Translations under genes and position numbers: made by a program | Origin: JALYOK01 sp031419835 | GTDB taxonomy: Bacteria > Pseudomonadota > Gammaproteobacteria > Burkholderiales > JALYOK01 | Length of the DNA stretch: 19,208 bases | Direction: 5' to 3' | NCBI GenBank assembly: GCA_031419835.1 | Contig: JANOLP010000267.1 | Span: forward strand, 1-19,208 | In this document: one piece after another, positions 1 through 7,059 of the stretch | Numbering within the stretch: the first letter of the stretch is position 1 | Layout: every line of letters begins with the position of its first letter | Notes under the pieces: model-generated | Told to the model about the DNA's origin: nothing | Seen by the model: only the letters and a program-made list of their open reading frames with translations | Databases searched by the model: none

Positions 1-260
1 AGCGATCCTAAGCCCATGAGTTGTTCGCCATCGCCGGTTAACACGACGACGGATTTGCTCGGTTGCGCGAGGGCGAGACCCAAGCCGATTGACGCCGCGC
101 CGCCCATAGCGCCCCATAAATAAAAATTCAAATCGCGATCGCCGGCGGCAAATAAATCGTAGGCCGATGAGCCAAGACCCGCGATGACCAATGACTCCGG
201 GCACGCGCTCATCAATGTTTGCACGACTTCGCGACGATTGAGTTTTTTCGCGTCGCTCAT
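1..260 (-). CDS. ThDP-binding (beta) subunit of a sulfopyruvate/phosphonopyruvate decarboxylase-type enzyme, partial
   Basis: Only the first 86 residues are inside the window; the gene runs off the left edge. It encodes the thiamine-diphosphate (PP domain) half of a two-subunit 2-oxoacid decarboxylase. The N-terminus MSDAKKLNRREVVQTL is followed by a YLWGAMGGAASIGLGLALA stretch (about residues 48-66) and the start of the ThDP/Mg motif, GDGEQLMG at 76-83. The matching Asn of the motif lies beyond the first visible residues or outside the window. The ATG overlaps the stop of the upstream alpha-subunit gene in an ATGA junction, so the two are translationally coupled and should make a heteromeric enzyme. 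This split organisation is typical of ComDE-type sulfopyruvate decarboxylase and related phosphonopyruvate decarboxylases. The real substrate cannot be read from the sequence. Confidence 0.85.
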   Translation of the reverse strand, partial: MSDAKKLNRREVVQTLMSACPESLVIAGLGSSAYDLFAAGDRDLNFYLWGAMGGAASIGLGLALAQPSKSVVVLTGDGEQLMGLGS

Positions 261-775
261 TTTTCTGACGTCCATTGTTTTCGACCGATGAGTTTTTGCG
301 ACAGCAAAACTGCGACCGATTGCTCACTTTCGAACGCAAAACGCGCTGCGGCATCGACGGTGCTCGCGACGTCTTCCTCGCGCTCGACGCGATACACAAT
401 CACGCCCATCGCTTCCAATACTTTCTGCGTCGCTTGGCTCATGGGCACTTGCCACGGATTAAATTCCGCCCACTCGCCGCGCATGGTGACAATGGTGAGA
501 AATGGAAACCGCCCGATCGAAACTAACGACAGCATGTTGATGCAATTGCCGACGCCACTACTTTGCATTAGCAACACGGCGCGCTCGCCGCCAAGCGCCG
601 CGCCGCATGCGAATGCGACGCCCTCCTCCTCCGTCGTCAACACCACGGCGCGCATCGACGAATCTTCGTGCGCGCGCTTGATGACGTGGGCGTGTCCCGC
701 GTCCGGCACATAGGTGACGAGCTTTACGTCGCTCGATTTCAGCACTTCAAAAAGCGCGTCTTGCCACATTGTCAT
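257..775 (-). CDS. ThDP-enzyme alpha (PYR-domain) subunit, sulfopyruvate decarboxylase ComD-like
   Basis: A 172-residue protein matching the stand-alone pyrimidine-binding domain of ThDP-dependent decarboxylases. The TTEEEGVAFACGAAL motif (residues 47-61) contains the Glu, near position 51, expected to activate the ThDP aminopyrimidine. The QSSGVGNCINML motif (71-82) and the TMRGEWAEFNPWQVPM stretch (97-112) are typical of the ComD/phosphonopyruvate decarboxylase alpha group. There is no signal peptide, so it is cytosolic. The start is the ATG at 773-775; a second ATG two codons in is possible, and no good ribosome site precedes either. It overlaps the beta-subunit gene by four bases. A strong hairpin terminator ends about 16 bp upstream of the start, so expression needs readthrough or a promoter I could not place. 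The substrate (sulfopyruvate, phosphonopyruvate or another 2-oxoacid) is unknown. Confidence 0.85.
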   Translation of the reverse strand: MTMWQDALFEVLKSSDVKLVTYVPDAGHAHVIKRAHEDSSMRAVVLTTEEEGVAFACGAALGGERAVLLMQSSGVGNCINMLSLVSIGRFPFLTIVTMRGEWAEFNPWQVPMSQATQKVLEAMGVIVYRVEREEDVASTVDAAARFAFESEQSVAVLLSQKLIGRKQWTSEK

Positions 776-790
776 GTCAAATTAACCAAT

Positions 791-822
791 AAAAAAACGG
801 GGAGACGTTCTCCCCGTTTTTT
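791..822 (-). terminator. Rho-independent terminator, bidirectional, downstream of the amidohydrolase gene
   Basis: A perfect 14-bp stem (792-805 with 809-822) has a GGGGAGA/TCTCCCC core, a 3-nt loop (CGT) and A/T tracts on both sides, so the U-tract exists in either direction. It lies 20 bp after the amidohydrolase stop and 16 bp before the decarboxylase alpha-subunit start. It either separates the two units or attenuates readthrough between them. Confidence 0.88.
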
Positions 823-841
823 GTTGTAGCGCCTAGAGCCA

Positions 842-2380
842 TCAAGCTTTCGGCACGTAGCCATAGGCGGCGTTGTTACGCTCGACGCCTTCGTTGTCGT
901 ACTCGGTCTTCATCAACGCGATGTGGTCGCGCGTCATCGGCTCGTATTCGGCTTTGATGTCGTATTTGTAAAGCCGCGCGGAATTCGTCCCAAAAATCTT
1001 GGTCTTGACCGGGCCGTCCGGCGCGCCGAGCTGCGTTTTCCAGCCACGCTTCTTCATCATGTCTTCTGGAATTTCTAAGCGGCGCATCGCTTCGATTTGC
1101 CATTGCGGCGAACCGTACCAGACGGAATCCGTTCCCCAGACGACGTTATCGGCACCCATCATGTTGACGAGCGAACCAACGAAAGCGGCGGCGAAACGCG
1201 GATTGGCGACGGCGGAATTTGCGAACGATGTACCGATTTCCGCGTAGACATTTTTCAGACCTTTTTCCGACACGCACTTCGCGACATCAGTGGACCACTT
1301 AATGTAACCGCTCTTTTCGAATTCCGCGAGCTCGGGTTCGGGCGATTCTAAGAATGCACGCAGCGCGGTGTGATAGATAACGAAGTTGATCTTCGGCCAA
1401 TCCTTCGCGGCTTTCGGCAAATCGCCAACGGCGGCGGATTCCCAGACGCCGGCCCAGGATTTTTCGTAGTCGCCCGGCAATAAACCCTTGTGGACACAAA
1501 CCGTCGCGGTGCCACCACCGGCTTTGAGAATTTTTTCATAGAACGGATAGACCAATTTTTCATCATCCAAGCGCCATGATGTGCCCTTGGAGGTTGGCGA
1601 AAGCGGATCGCCGATGGTGTAGCCTTTCCAGGAATCGGGCTTAAGTTTTTCGGCACAACGGTCGACTTCTTCCATCCAGCCGTCCGTGCCCGGCGTGAAT
1701 ACCGAGTGCGCAAATAGGCGGCGCGAGCCGGCGATCTTGTTGACGGCGGCGCGCGCGTCGACGATTTGATCGTTGAACAGCAGCCACCAGCTTGGATCGT
1801 CGAACGGTGCGCTCGACAGCAACGCGACCTTGGTGTCGCTATCGAGGAAAATCTCTTTCAGGTAATTCTGGAATTTGTAGCGCTGCAGCGTCATCGGCAT
1901 GGTCTTGAGCATTTCCGGATTCCATTTTTCCGCCGCGAATTTGCCCAGGCCGAGCAGACCTTCTTTGTCGAAGTCGTCGCGGACGAAATGGGTTTGATCG
2001 TCGAAAATAAATTGCTTGGAATATTTGCCGGCGCGCTCGTTGGCCACGTCTTTGTCTGCGGCTTCCGCTTCGCTGACATCCCACACCGGACCGAAGACTT
2101 TGTTCATCGCCAAGAATGCCGTTGCCATACCGGCAGCAGTGCCGAGGAAGCGACGACGATCCATGCCTTGATGCTTGGCGTAACGATCGCCAAGCTCTTT
2201 GATCATGCCTTCGACCTTGCGCTGTTGCTCAGTCTGCGGCATCGGATTGTATTCACCGTTGGATATAATTTGCGTGGGAACCGGCGAGCGAAAGGAAAGT
2301 TTTTCAGCACCTTCGACGCGATCCATTTCTTGATCGCTCATGGCGACGCCCTTGACGGGCTGTTTACGATACTCAGTCAT
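842..2380 (-). CDS. Amidohydrolase-family (PF04909-like) protein with Tat-type motif
   Basis: A 512-residue metal-dependent hydrolase of the amidohydrolase-2 type. A conserved N-terminal segment with SNGEYNPMPQTEQQ (residues 40-53) precedes a twin-arginine sequence, DRRRFLG (74-80), followed by a hydrophobic AAGMATAFLAMNKVFG stretch and an AEA cleavage-like site near 106. The catalytic barrel follows: DDQTHF at 127-132, His in VCVHKG (297), His in IYHT (337), and the GTDS Asp (418) near VVWGTDSVWYG. The C-terminus KIFGTNSARLY is typical of the family. The start at 2380 is chosen because TTAGGAGGAG sits just upstream and a promoter candidate lies within the longer open frame, which could be extended by 34 codons. 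The substrate is unknown. The downstream ThDP decarboxylase genes suggest a shared catabolic setting, though a terminator lies between. Export by Tat is inferred. Confidence 0.85.
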   Translation of the reverse strand: MTEYRKQPVKGVAMSDQEMDRVEGAEKLSFRSPVPTQIISNGEYNPMPQTEQQRKVEGMIKELGDRYAKHQGMDRRRFLGTAAGMATAFLAMNKVFGPVWDVSEAEAADKDVANERAGKYSKQFIFDDQTHFVRDDFDKEGLLGLGKFAAEKWNPEMLKTMPMTLQRYKFQNYLKEIFLDSDTKVALLSSAPFDDPSWWLLFNDQIVDARAAVNKIAGSRRLFAHSVFTPGTDGWMEEVDRCAEKLKPDSWKGYTIGDPLSPTSKGTSWRLDDEKLVYPFYEKILKAGGGTATVCVHKGLLPGDYEKSWAGVWESAAVGDLPKAAKDWPKINFVIYHTALRAFLESPEPELAEFEKSGYIKWSTDVAKCVSEKGLKNVYAEIGTSFANSAVANPRFAAAFVGSLVNMMGADNVVWGTDSVWYGSPQWQIEAMRRLEIPEDMMKKRGWKTQLGAPDGPVKTKIFGTNSARLYKYDIKAEYEPMTRDHIALMKTEYDNEGVERNNAAYGYVPKA

Positions 2381-2452
2381 GTAACTCCTCCTAAAGTAAT
2401 TTTCGGAAAGTACAGTATCTTGCAACCAAGCAAAGCGTGCTCCGGCAATTAC

Positions 2453-2482
2453 TTTATACGCCCGCTGCCGTGGGGTGGTCAA
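2453..2482 (-). promoter_or_regulatory. Sigma-70-like promoter candidate for the amidohydrolase gene
   Basis: Read on the minus strand: TTGACC (2477-2482), an 18-bp spacer, then TATAAA (2453-2458). Each hexamer matches consensus at five of six positions. It would give a leader of about 65 nt ending in the AGGAGG site before the ATG at 2380. Confidence 0.55.
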
Positions 2483-2536
2483 CTGTAATTGCCGTCGCGT
2501 CTTTCCATGAACCCTACCGGGATAGTCATCTTTAAC

Positions 2537-2637
2537 ATGTCATCCTGAACCCTTCGCTACGCTCAAGGGTAAACTCCGTGAAGGATCTGCTTTTTGCGGC
2601 CGTAAAAGCAGATCCTTCGCCTTGCTCAGGATGACAT
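2537..2637. repeat. Nested inverted-repeat element (about 101 bp)
   Basis: The outer 12-bp perfect arms ATGTCATCCTGA (2537-2548) and its complement (2626-2637) enclose 15-bp perfect inner arms GAAGGATCTGCTTTT (2580-2594) and its complement (2604-2618). The left half also carries CCTTCGCTACGCTCAAGGG. Such TCATCCTGA...AAGGATCT modules occur as dispersed intergenic repeats in many bacterial genomes. Here it sits between the HiPIP gene end and the amidohydrolase promoter and could act as a transcript-end structure. No coding capacity is apparent. Confidence 0.8.
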
Positions 2638-2727
2638 AAGGATGTGGCAGCGAGAGCGTCGGCGGTTCATGGTCCGTCTGCAGTATTGGCAGCGCCGATA
2701 CAGGCAGCTCGCAATGGATTGGCTGGG

Positions 2728-3018
2728 TCAGCCGATGGTCGGCGGTGTCCATTGTGTGCACCAGCCGTCGGGACTGACTTTGCCTTCGATGATCACGCAT
2801 TCACCATCGCCGACGTAGAGCATACATTTCGCGCAAGTGCGTTTTTCATAGGGAAAATCGCGATAGCCGACGGATTCTCGCGGTCTTTTTTTCAAGCCCG
2901 TCGGCGGCGCGAGCCGATTTTCGTCAGCCTTAGCGAATAGCGGTACGAACGCGACGATTCCGGTCAAAATTGTCCGGAACAATTGGCGACGCGGGGGTTT
3001 ATTCGGATTGCGTACCAT
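2728..3018 (-). CDS. High-potential iron-sulfur protein (HiPIP), Tat-exported
   Basis: A 96-residue small electron-transfer protein. Four cysteines at 62, 65, 74 and 87, in CAKC...GEC...DGWCTQW, match the C-x2-C...C...W-C pattern that binds the [4Fe-4S] cluster of HiPIPs. The N-terminus PRRQLFRTILTGIVAFVPLFAKA (residues 9-31) is a twin-arginine-like signal ending in AKA, as expected because HiPIPs are folded and exported to the periplasm by Tat. The start at 3018 is preceded by GGAGAG; the open frame continues 27 codons upstream into the end of tas, with no better site. The gene begins 22 bp after tas ends, so the two are probably co-transcribed. The partner oxidase or reductase is not in the window. 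Confidence 0.88.
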   Translation of the reverse strand: MVRNPNKPPRRQLFRTILTGIVAFVPLFAKADENRLAPPTGLKKRPRESVGYRDFPYEKRTCAKCMLYVGDGECVIIEGKVSPDGWCTQWTPPTIG

Positions 3019-3040
3019 GATCTCTCCTTCGACCAAAAGT

Positions 3041-4078
3041 TTACGCTCCGGGGTTCGGATACTGCGCTTGAATCGTGCGGATTTCTTCCATTGCCTCAAA
3101 ATCTAACTCGAATTGAGCGGCGGAAATGTCTTCTTTCAATTGATCGAGTGTGGTCGCGCCGATGATGGATGAACCAAGAAACCAACGGCTGGCAACGTAA
3201 CCCAACGCGAGCTGCACCAAGGTCATGCCGCGCCGCTTGGCGAGGGCGGCGTAAAGCGCCACGGCCTCGGCTACTTGCAGCGGACGAAAGCGCACGCCGA
3301 GGGAATCGAACAACGTAAAGCGCGCATTCGCGGGCTTTGCGCCGCCGATATATTTGCCGGACAAAATGCCCGCCGCGAGCGGGCTATAGGCAAGCAGCGA
3401 CATGTTCTCGCGGAATAACGTTTCGGCAAGATCGTTATCGACATTGCGCGATACGAGGCTGTAACTATTTTGCAGCGTCACGGGGCCTGGCACGCCAAGT
3501 TCTTTCGCGATACGCTGAAACTCGCACACACCCCACGCGCTTTCGTTGGACAAACCGTAGTGGCGAATTTTGCCGGCCTTGATTAACGCGGCCATGCCCT
3601 CGACCTGCTCGCGAATCGGCGGGCCATCTTTTTCTTTGCTCGGAGCGAATTCGCGTGCGCCGAAATTCGGCACGTTACGCTGCGGCCAGTGGATTTGGTA
3701 GAGATCGATGTAATCGGTTTGCAGACGAGCAAGGCTGGTGTCGCAGGCTTCGGCGATCACCTCGCGCGTGAGATCGGTGCGCCCGCCGCGTATCCAATCG
3801 CGCCGCCCAGGGCCGGCGACCTTCGTCGCGATGATCAACGCATCGCGGTTTTGTTTTTTTAGCCACGTGCCCAGATAGGTTTCCGTGCGGCCTTGGGTCT
3901 GGCCGTTCGGCGGGACGGGATACATCTCAGCGGTGTCGATGAAATTGATGCCTTGCGATACCGAAAAATCGAGCTGTGCGTGGGCGTCCGACTCGCTGTT
4001 TTGTTCACCCCAAGTCATGGTGCCAAGGCACACTTGAGAAACAGTGAGATCGGTTTGCGGTAGTTTTTTAAGTTTCAT
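3041..4078 (-). CDS. tas: Aldo/keto reductase, Tas family
   Basis: A 345-residue NADPH-dependent aldo/keto reductase, almost the length of E. coli Tas (about 346). The N-terminus has LGTMTWGEQNSESDAHAQLD and INFIDTAEMYPVPPNGQTQG. It contains the AKR catalytic Asp/Tyr (DTAEMY, about 48-53), the active-site Lys in ATKVAGPG, and the HWPQRN segment. The C-terminal SSIIGATTLDQLKEDI is the cofactor-binding signature. The ATG is preceded by GAGGAGGACAAC, an excellent ribosome site. E. coli Tas complements a tyrosine auxotrophy under starvation, but its natural substrate is uncertain, and the same holds here. A short hairpin repeat separates it from tonB upstream, and the HiPIP gene follows closely. 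Confidence 0.92.
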   Translation of the reverse strand: MKLKKLPQTDLTVSQVCLGTMTWGEQNSESDAHAQLDFSVSQGINFIDTAEMYPVPPNGQTQGRTETYLGTWLKKQNRDALIIATKVAGPGRRDWIRGGRTDLTREVIAEACDTSLARLQTDYIDLYQIHWPQRNVPNFGAREFAPSKEKDGPPIREQVEGMAALIKAGKIRHYGLSNESAWGVCEFQRIAKELGVPGPVTLQNSYSLVSRNVDNDLAETLFRENMSLLAYSPLAAGILSGKYIGGAKPANARFTLFDSLGVRFRPLQVAEAVALYAALAKRRGMTLVQLALGYVASRWFLGSSIIGATTLDQLKEDISAAQFELDFEAMEEIRTIQAQYPNPGA

Positions 4079-4132
4079 GTTGTCCTCCTCTATTTACGGC
4101 TAACTTTGCGAATACCGATGTCGCACTTGCAA

Positions 4133-4181
4133 GTCCGCTATGGGTTCCCGCCTTCGCGGGAACGAAATGGAATTAGCGGAC
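4133..4181. repeat. Hairpin repeat (TTCCCGC type) between tonB and tas
   Basis: The inner stem TTCCCGC (4145-4151) pairs with GCGGGAA (4156-4162) around a CTTC loop. Outer 8-bp arms GTCCGCTA (4133-4140) and TAGCGGAC (4174-4181) also pair. The core resembles the copy at 9338-9365 and the common TTCCCGC-GAA-GCGGGAA intergenic repeats. It could end or trim the exbB-exbD-tonB transcript. Confidence 0.72.
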
Positions 4182-4196
4182 GTCACGATAATCGCG

Positions 4197-5690
4197 TCAG
4201 TAATCCTGCACGCGAAAAATAAATTCTTGCTCAACACCGAACTGCGTGCCGTCCGCGTCAAACACATATTTTCTCACCGTATCGATCGCAGTCTTGTCGA
4301 AGATCCCTTTTGGAGTCGATTCCAAAATCGTCACCTCGGTCACTTTTCCCGTGCCGTCGATCAACAAACGCACCCGAACCTTGCCTTCGACACCCATACG
4401 TAACGCCTGCTTCGGGTAAGGCGGCTTGATTTTATTTTTCGGCTCGAGTTTGCGAATTTTCGGCGGACGTCTTTCTTCCGGCGGTTGATCCTCAACCTCA
4501 TCGTCATCGTCCGATGCCTCCACAACGCGCGCCGGGGGTGGTGGACGGGGCGGCGGTGTCGTCGCTTTATCTTTGCCGACGTCTTCGTCTTTTTTGTCCT
4601 TACCCTCGTCCGGTTTCGCAGCCGGCGGGGCTTCAGCCTTCGGCTCGATGGAAACAGGCGTACTCGGAATCTCGACCGTCTTAACCTCTTGCTTCGCCGG
4701 CGCCAGAGGTGGCGGCGGCGCGGGCGTTGGCTCGACCGACACAGGTGTTGGCGCCTCGACGGTTTTGATTTCAACCTTCGGTGGCGGTGGTGGAACCGGG
4801 CGCGGCGGCGGTACTGGCTTCGGCTCGATCGCCACGGGCTTTGGCGCTTCTACCGTTTTGATTTCGACCTTCGGTGGAGGCGGCGGAACCGGCCGAGGGG
4901 GTGGGGCAGGCTTGGGTTCGACGGCCACGGGCTTCGGAACTTCTACCGTTTTGATTTCCACTTTTGGTGGTGGCGGCGGAACCGGACGCGGGGGTGCAAC
5001 GGGCTTGGGTTCGACCGACAACGGCGTCGGTGCTTCTACAGTCTTGATGTCCACCTTGGGTGGCGGCGGCGGCAACGGACGCGCGGGCGGCGGTTCCTCA
5101 ATAACGGTCGTGCGCTCGACCGGCGTCAATTTGCGCTCGTATTTGACTTCCGGCTTCGGTGGCTCGGGTTTGCGCGGCTCGACTTTCTCTGGCGGCGACA
5201 AGGGCGGCGGTTCCGGCGGTGGCGGCGGCAATGGCTTAGGTGGAACCGGCGGTGGCGGGGGTGGCGGTGGAGGAACCGTCTTAGGTTCTGGCGGCGGCGC
5301 GGGCAACGGCGGTGGCGGCACGACCGGCTCGGGTTTCGGTTCGGGCTGTGGTTGCGGCGGCTTGGGCTTGACTTTTTCTTCTACTTTGGGTGGTGAAGGT
5401 TCGACCGGCTTCGGCGGCTGTGGTTTAGGCGTTTCTTTCTTCGGCGACGCGTGCGGTTTTTCTCCTTCGAGTTTTTTTTCTGGTTCAAGCTGCTCGAGCG
5501 TGACAATCATTGGCGGTGGGTCGTCAGGCTTGGCGTTCATGTTCATGAATGCAAGCCAGAGTAGTCCGAATAGCAACAACTCAACGAGCACGGCCAGAAG
5601 CAATGCCTTCGGCATCGACATGGTATGGTCGCGCTCATCCACCAGACGCGCCCAGAGCGGGTCCCTCCGACCGACTTTCCGTGCCATCAT
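4197..5690 (-). CDS. tonB: TonB energy transducer, extended proline-rich form
   Basis: A 497-residue TonB, about twice the length of E. coli TonB (239). An inner-membrane anchor (about 28-50, MPKALLLAVLVELLLFGLLW) is followed by a very long Pro/Lys/Glu/Val-rich periplasmic spacer (about 55-400). This includes polyproline blocks, four 31-residue repeats of the PPPPPKVEIKTVE type and an acidic SDDDDEVEDQPPEE patch. The C-terminal TonB domain (about 410-497) has KPPYPKQALRMGVEGKVRVRL, VTEVTILESTPKGIFDKTAI and the terminal EFIFRVQDY. It transmits proton-motive energy from ExbB/ExbD to outer-membrane receptors. Its ATGATG start lies 7 bp after the exbD stop with a weak ribosome site, so translation is probably coupled. 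No receptor gene is in the window, so the cargo is unknown. Confidence 0.95.
   Translation of the reverse strand: MMARKVGRRDPLWARLVDERDHTMSMPKALLLAVLVELLLFGLLWLAFMNMNAKPDDPPPMIVTLEQLEPEKKLEGEKPHASPKKETPKPQPPKPVEPSPPKVEEKVKPKPPQPQPEPKPEPVVPPPPLPAPPPEPKTVPPPPPPPPPVPPKPLPPPPPEPPPLSPPEKVEPRKPEPPKPEVKYERKLTPVERTTVIEEPPPARPLPPPPPKVDIKTVEAPTPLSVEPKPVAPPRPVPPPPPKVEIKTVEVPKPVAVEPKPAPPPRPVPPPPPKVEIKTVEAPKPVAIEPKPVPPPRPVPPPPPKVEIKTVEAPTPVSVEPTPAPPPPLAPAKQEVKTVEIPSTPVSIEPKAEAPPAAKPDEGKDKKDEDVGKDKATTPPPRPPPPARVVEASDDDDEVEDQPPEERRPPKIRKLEPKNKIKPPYPKQALRMGVEGKVRVRLLIDGTGKVTEVTILESTPKGIFDKTAIDTVRKYVFDADGTQFGVEQEFIFRVQDY
4701..5072 (-). repeat. Four tandem 93-bp repeats inside tonB
   Basis: The anchor GTTTTGAT or GTCTTGAT recurs at 4762, 4855, 4948 and 5041, exactly 93 bp apart, giving four 31-codon units. 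Each encodes PPPPPKV(D/E)IKTVE followed by a P-rich VEPKP-type tail. A diverged, shorter fifth unit of about 84 bp follows at the 3' side (anchor near 4678). The unit length is a multiple of three, so gain or loss keeps the frame and only changes spacer length. Confidence 0.9.
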
Positions 5691-5697
5691 CGGGAGC

Positions 5698-6114
5698 TTA
5701 GTTGCTCTCGGCTTTCGCGGCCAGGCCGACCTGAGAAATTCCTGCGGAACGAGCGACGTCCATCACCTTCAACGTATTTTGATAAGTGAGTTCCTTATCG
5801 CCGGCCAAAATTACTGAAAGTTTATCGTTGTCCTTTTTGGCGTTTTCCAATAAGGTCTTTAGGCGATCAGCGCTATAGGGTTGGCCATCGACAAACATCG
5901 CGCCATCCTTCTGCACGCCGACGGTGATCTGGGTCGGCTTAAGTTCTTGCGTAGTCTTAGAACTGGGCAGATCGAGTTGAATCCCCGTGCCTTGAATCAT
6001 GCGCAACGTGATGACGATAAAGAACACCAATAGGAACATCATGATGTCGATCATCGGAATGATCTCGATGCGCGGCTTATCGACATCGAAATAACTGTTA
6101 CCGCGCCGTCTCAT
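5698..6114 (-). CDS. exbD: ExbD proton-channel subunit
   Basis: A 138-residue ExbD. A short basic cytoplasmic tail (MRRRGNSYFDVDKPRIEIIP) is followed by one membrane helix (about 20-40) that carries the conserved proton-binding Asp in PMIDIMMFLLVFFIV (Asp23). A periplasmic domain follows (TVGVQKDGAMFVDGQPYSADRLKTLLENA and later LKVMDVARSAGISQVGLA). It forms the motor with ExbB and drives TonB. The ATG overlaps the exbB stop in an ATGA junction, and tonB starts 7 bp after its end. The length and motif order are normal for the family. Confidence 0.96.
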   Translation of the reverse strand: MRRRGNSYFDVDKPRIEIIPMIDIMMFLLVFFIVITLRMIQGTGIQLDLPSSKTTQELKPTQITVGVQKDGAMFVDGQPYSADRLKTLLENAKKDNDKLSVILAGDKELTYQNTLKVMDVARSAGISQVGLAAKAESN

Positions 6115-6809
6115 GGCGACTGCCTGGCGATGGTAACCGGCGGAACGTTTTTGCCGGCGCGATCGGATGCGGCGACGCCATGCTGCGAAGAGCCACCGCC
6201 ATAGAGACGATTAATCACCATGATCTTGAGCAATTCCATTTGATGCAACGCGAGGCGAACGCGCTTGTTGAAATAATTCAAAAACACGATGGCAATAATG
6301 GCGATCAATAGTCCCGCGCCGGTAGCAATCAAGGCTTCGCCGATACCGCCGGTCACGACTTCCGGCGCACCGCTGGCGCCGTCGACGCCGAGCACATTGA
6401 AAGTCTTGATCATACCGACAATGGTGCCGAATAATCCGAGCAGTGGCGCAAGGGTGACGGAGGTATCGAGCACCCACATGTGCTTATCCATTTTCGGCAA
6501 TTGCCACATAATGGATTCCTCGATGTGACGATCCATCGCATCAGCATCTTCGCCGCGCGAGGCAAGTGCGCTGGTAATGATGGACGATTGCACCGTGCCT
6601 TGGTAGTGGTCGGCGACTTTTTTCATGTCGTCGGCATTTTGATATTTGACTAACTGCACATCGTGTTCCATTGCCTCGCCGGCAAGCAACACTTTGTGAA
6701 AGAAATACCAACGCTCGATAATCACGGCAATAGTAACCAACAACAACAGCGCCATCAGCGGCAATAATCCCCCCGACATGACGCTATAACGAACAATCAA
6801 TTCCCACAT
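6111..6809 (-). CDS. exbB: ExbB/MotA-TolQ-family proton-channel protein
   Basis: A 232-residue ExbB-type protein with three membrane helices: about 14-31, 115-140 (TLAPLLGLFGTIVGMIKTF) and 152-180 (GGIGEALIATGAGLLIAIIAIVFLNYF). The second and third helices carry the family signatures LGLFGTIVGMI and the A/G-rich GEALIATGAGL. It pairs with ExbD as the pentamer of the TonB motor in the inner membrane. The ATG is preceded by CTCGGAGCTTAAGCT, giving a usable GGAG site. It is the first gene of exbB-exbD-tonB and overlaps exbD by four bases. The upstream region has no clear Fur box, so iron control is not shown by sequence. The hydrophilic C-terminal tail (about residues 203-232) is of unknown role. 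Confidence 0.95.
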   Translation of the reverse strand: MWELIVRYSVMSGGLLPLMALLLLVTIAVIIERWYFFHKVLLAGEAMEHDVQLVKYQNADDMKKVADHYQGTVQSSIITSALASRGEDADAMDRHIEESIMWQLPKMDKHMWVLDTSVTLAPLLGLFGTIVGMIKTFNVLGVDGASGAPEVVTGGIGEALIATGAGLLIAIIAIVFLNYFNKRVRLALHQMELLKIMVINRLYGGGSSQHGVAASDRAGKNVPPVTIARQSP

Positions 6810-7059
6810 AGCTTAAGCTCCGAGTGTTTTGTTATGGTGTGGACTGTGCGTAGACCGCGCGGTTCCCTTCATTTCGGAAAAACGCGTTCTGGCAAACGCC
6901 TATTATGAGTATACTGTGATACGCCTCGGGTAGTATTGTAGCAGCAATATCCGGCCGTTCAACGGTAGGAACTAGCCATCAAAGCGTGTGAGATTTCGTA
7001 CATAGCCTGACGCAAGCGCTTCGGTTAAGCTATCGCAATACCGATCAGGAGGAAGCAAA
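6810..7059. promoter_or_regulatory. Divergent intergenic region, exbB and lipoprotein gene
   Basis: This 250-bp spacer separates divergent genes. It contains the palindromic AGTATACT at 6908-6915, which gives a TATACT -10-like hexamer on either strand, but no good -35 was found for either. The plus-strand gene has a clear AGGAGGAAG site just before its ATG. I see no Fur-like GATAAT repeat. Confidence 0.35.

Larger units (their letters stand above)
2381..2727. other. Intergenic region between the HiPIP and amidohydrolase genes
   Basis: This 347-bp stretch holds the amidohydrolase leader and promoter candidate (right after 2380), the nested inverted-repeat element (2537-2637), and about 90 bp before the HiPIP stop in which I see nothing convincing. 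Open frames crossing the repeat show no recognisable protein. Confidence 0.7.

Noticed and set aside
219..713. 164-codon plus-strand frame opposite the decarboxylase alpha subunit
   Set aside because: The minus frame encodes a recognisable ThDP PYR domain.
1766..2488. 240-codon plus-strand frame opposite the amidohydrolase
   Set aside because: The minus-strand frame has clear amidohydrolase motifs and a strong ribosome site; the plus frame shows no recognisable features.
4701..5072. CRISPR array suggested by regular repeats
   Set aside because: The 93-bp period is continuous coding sequence within tonB with no spacers and no cas genes.
4485..5817. Long plus-strand open frames opposite tonB, rich in Arg or Gly
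   Set aside because: They are the complement of the Pro/Lys-rich repeats; composition is an artefact of the TonB codons and no start site or family is visible.
6820..6960. Possible Fur box upstream of exbB
   Set aside because: No GATAAT-like triplet array is present; only a TATACT palindrome.
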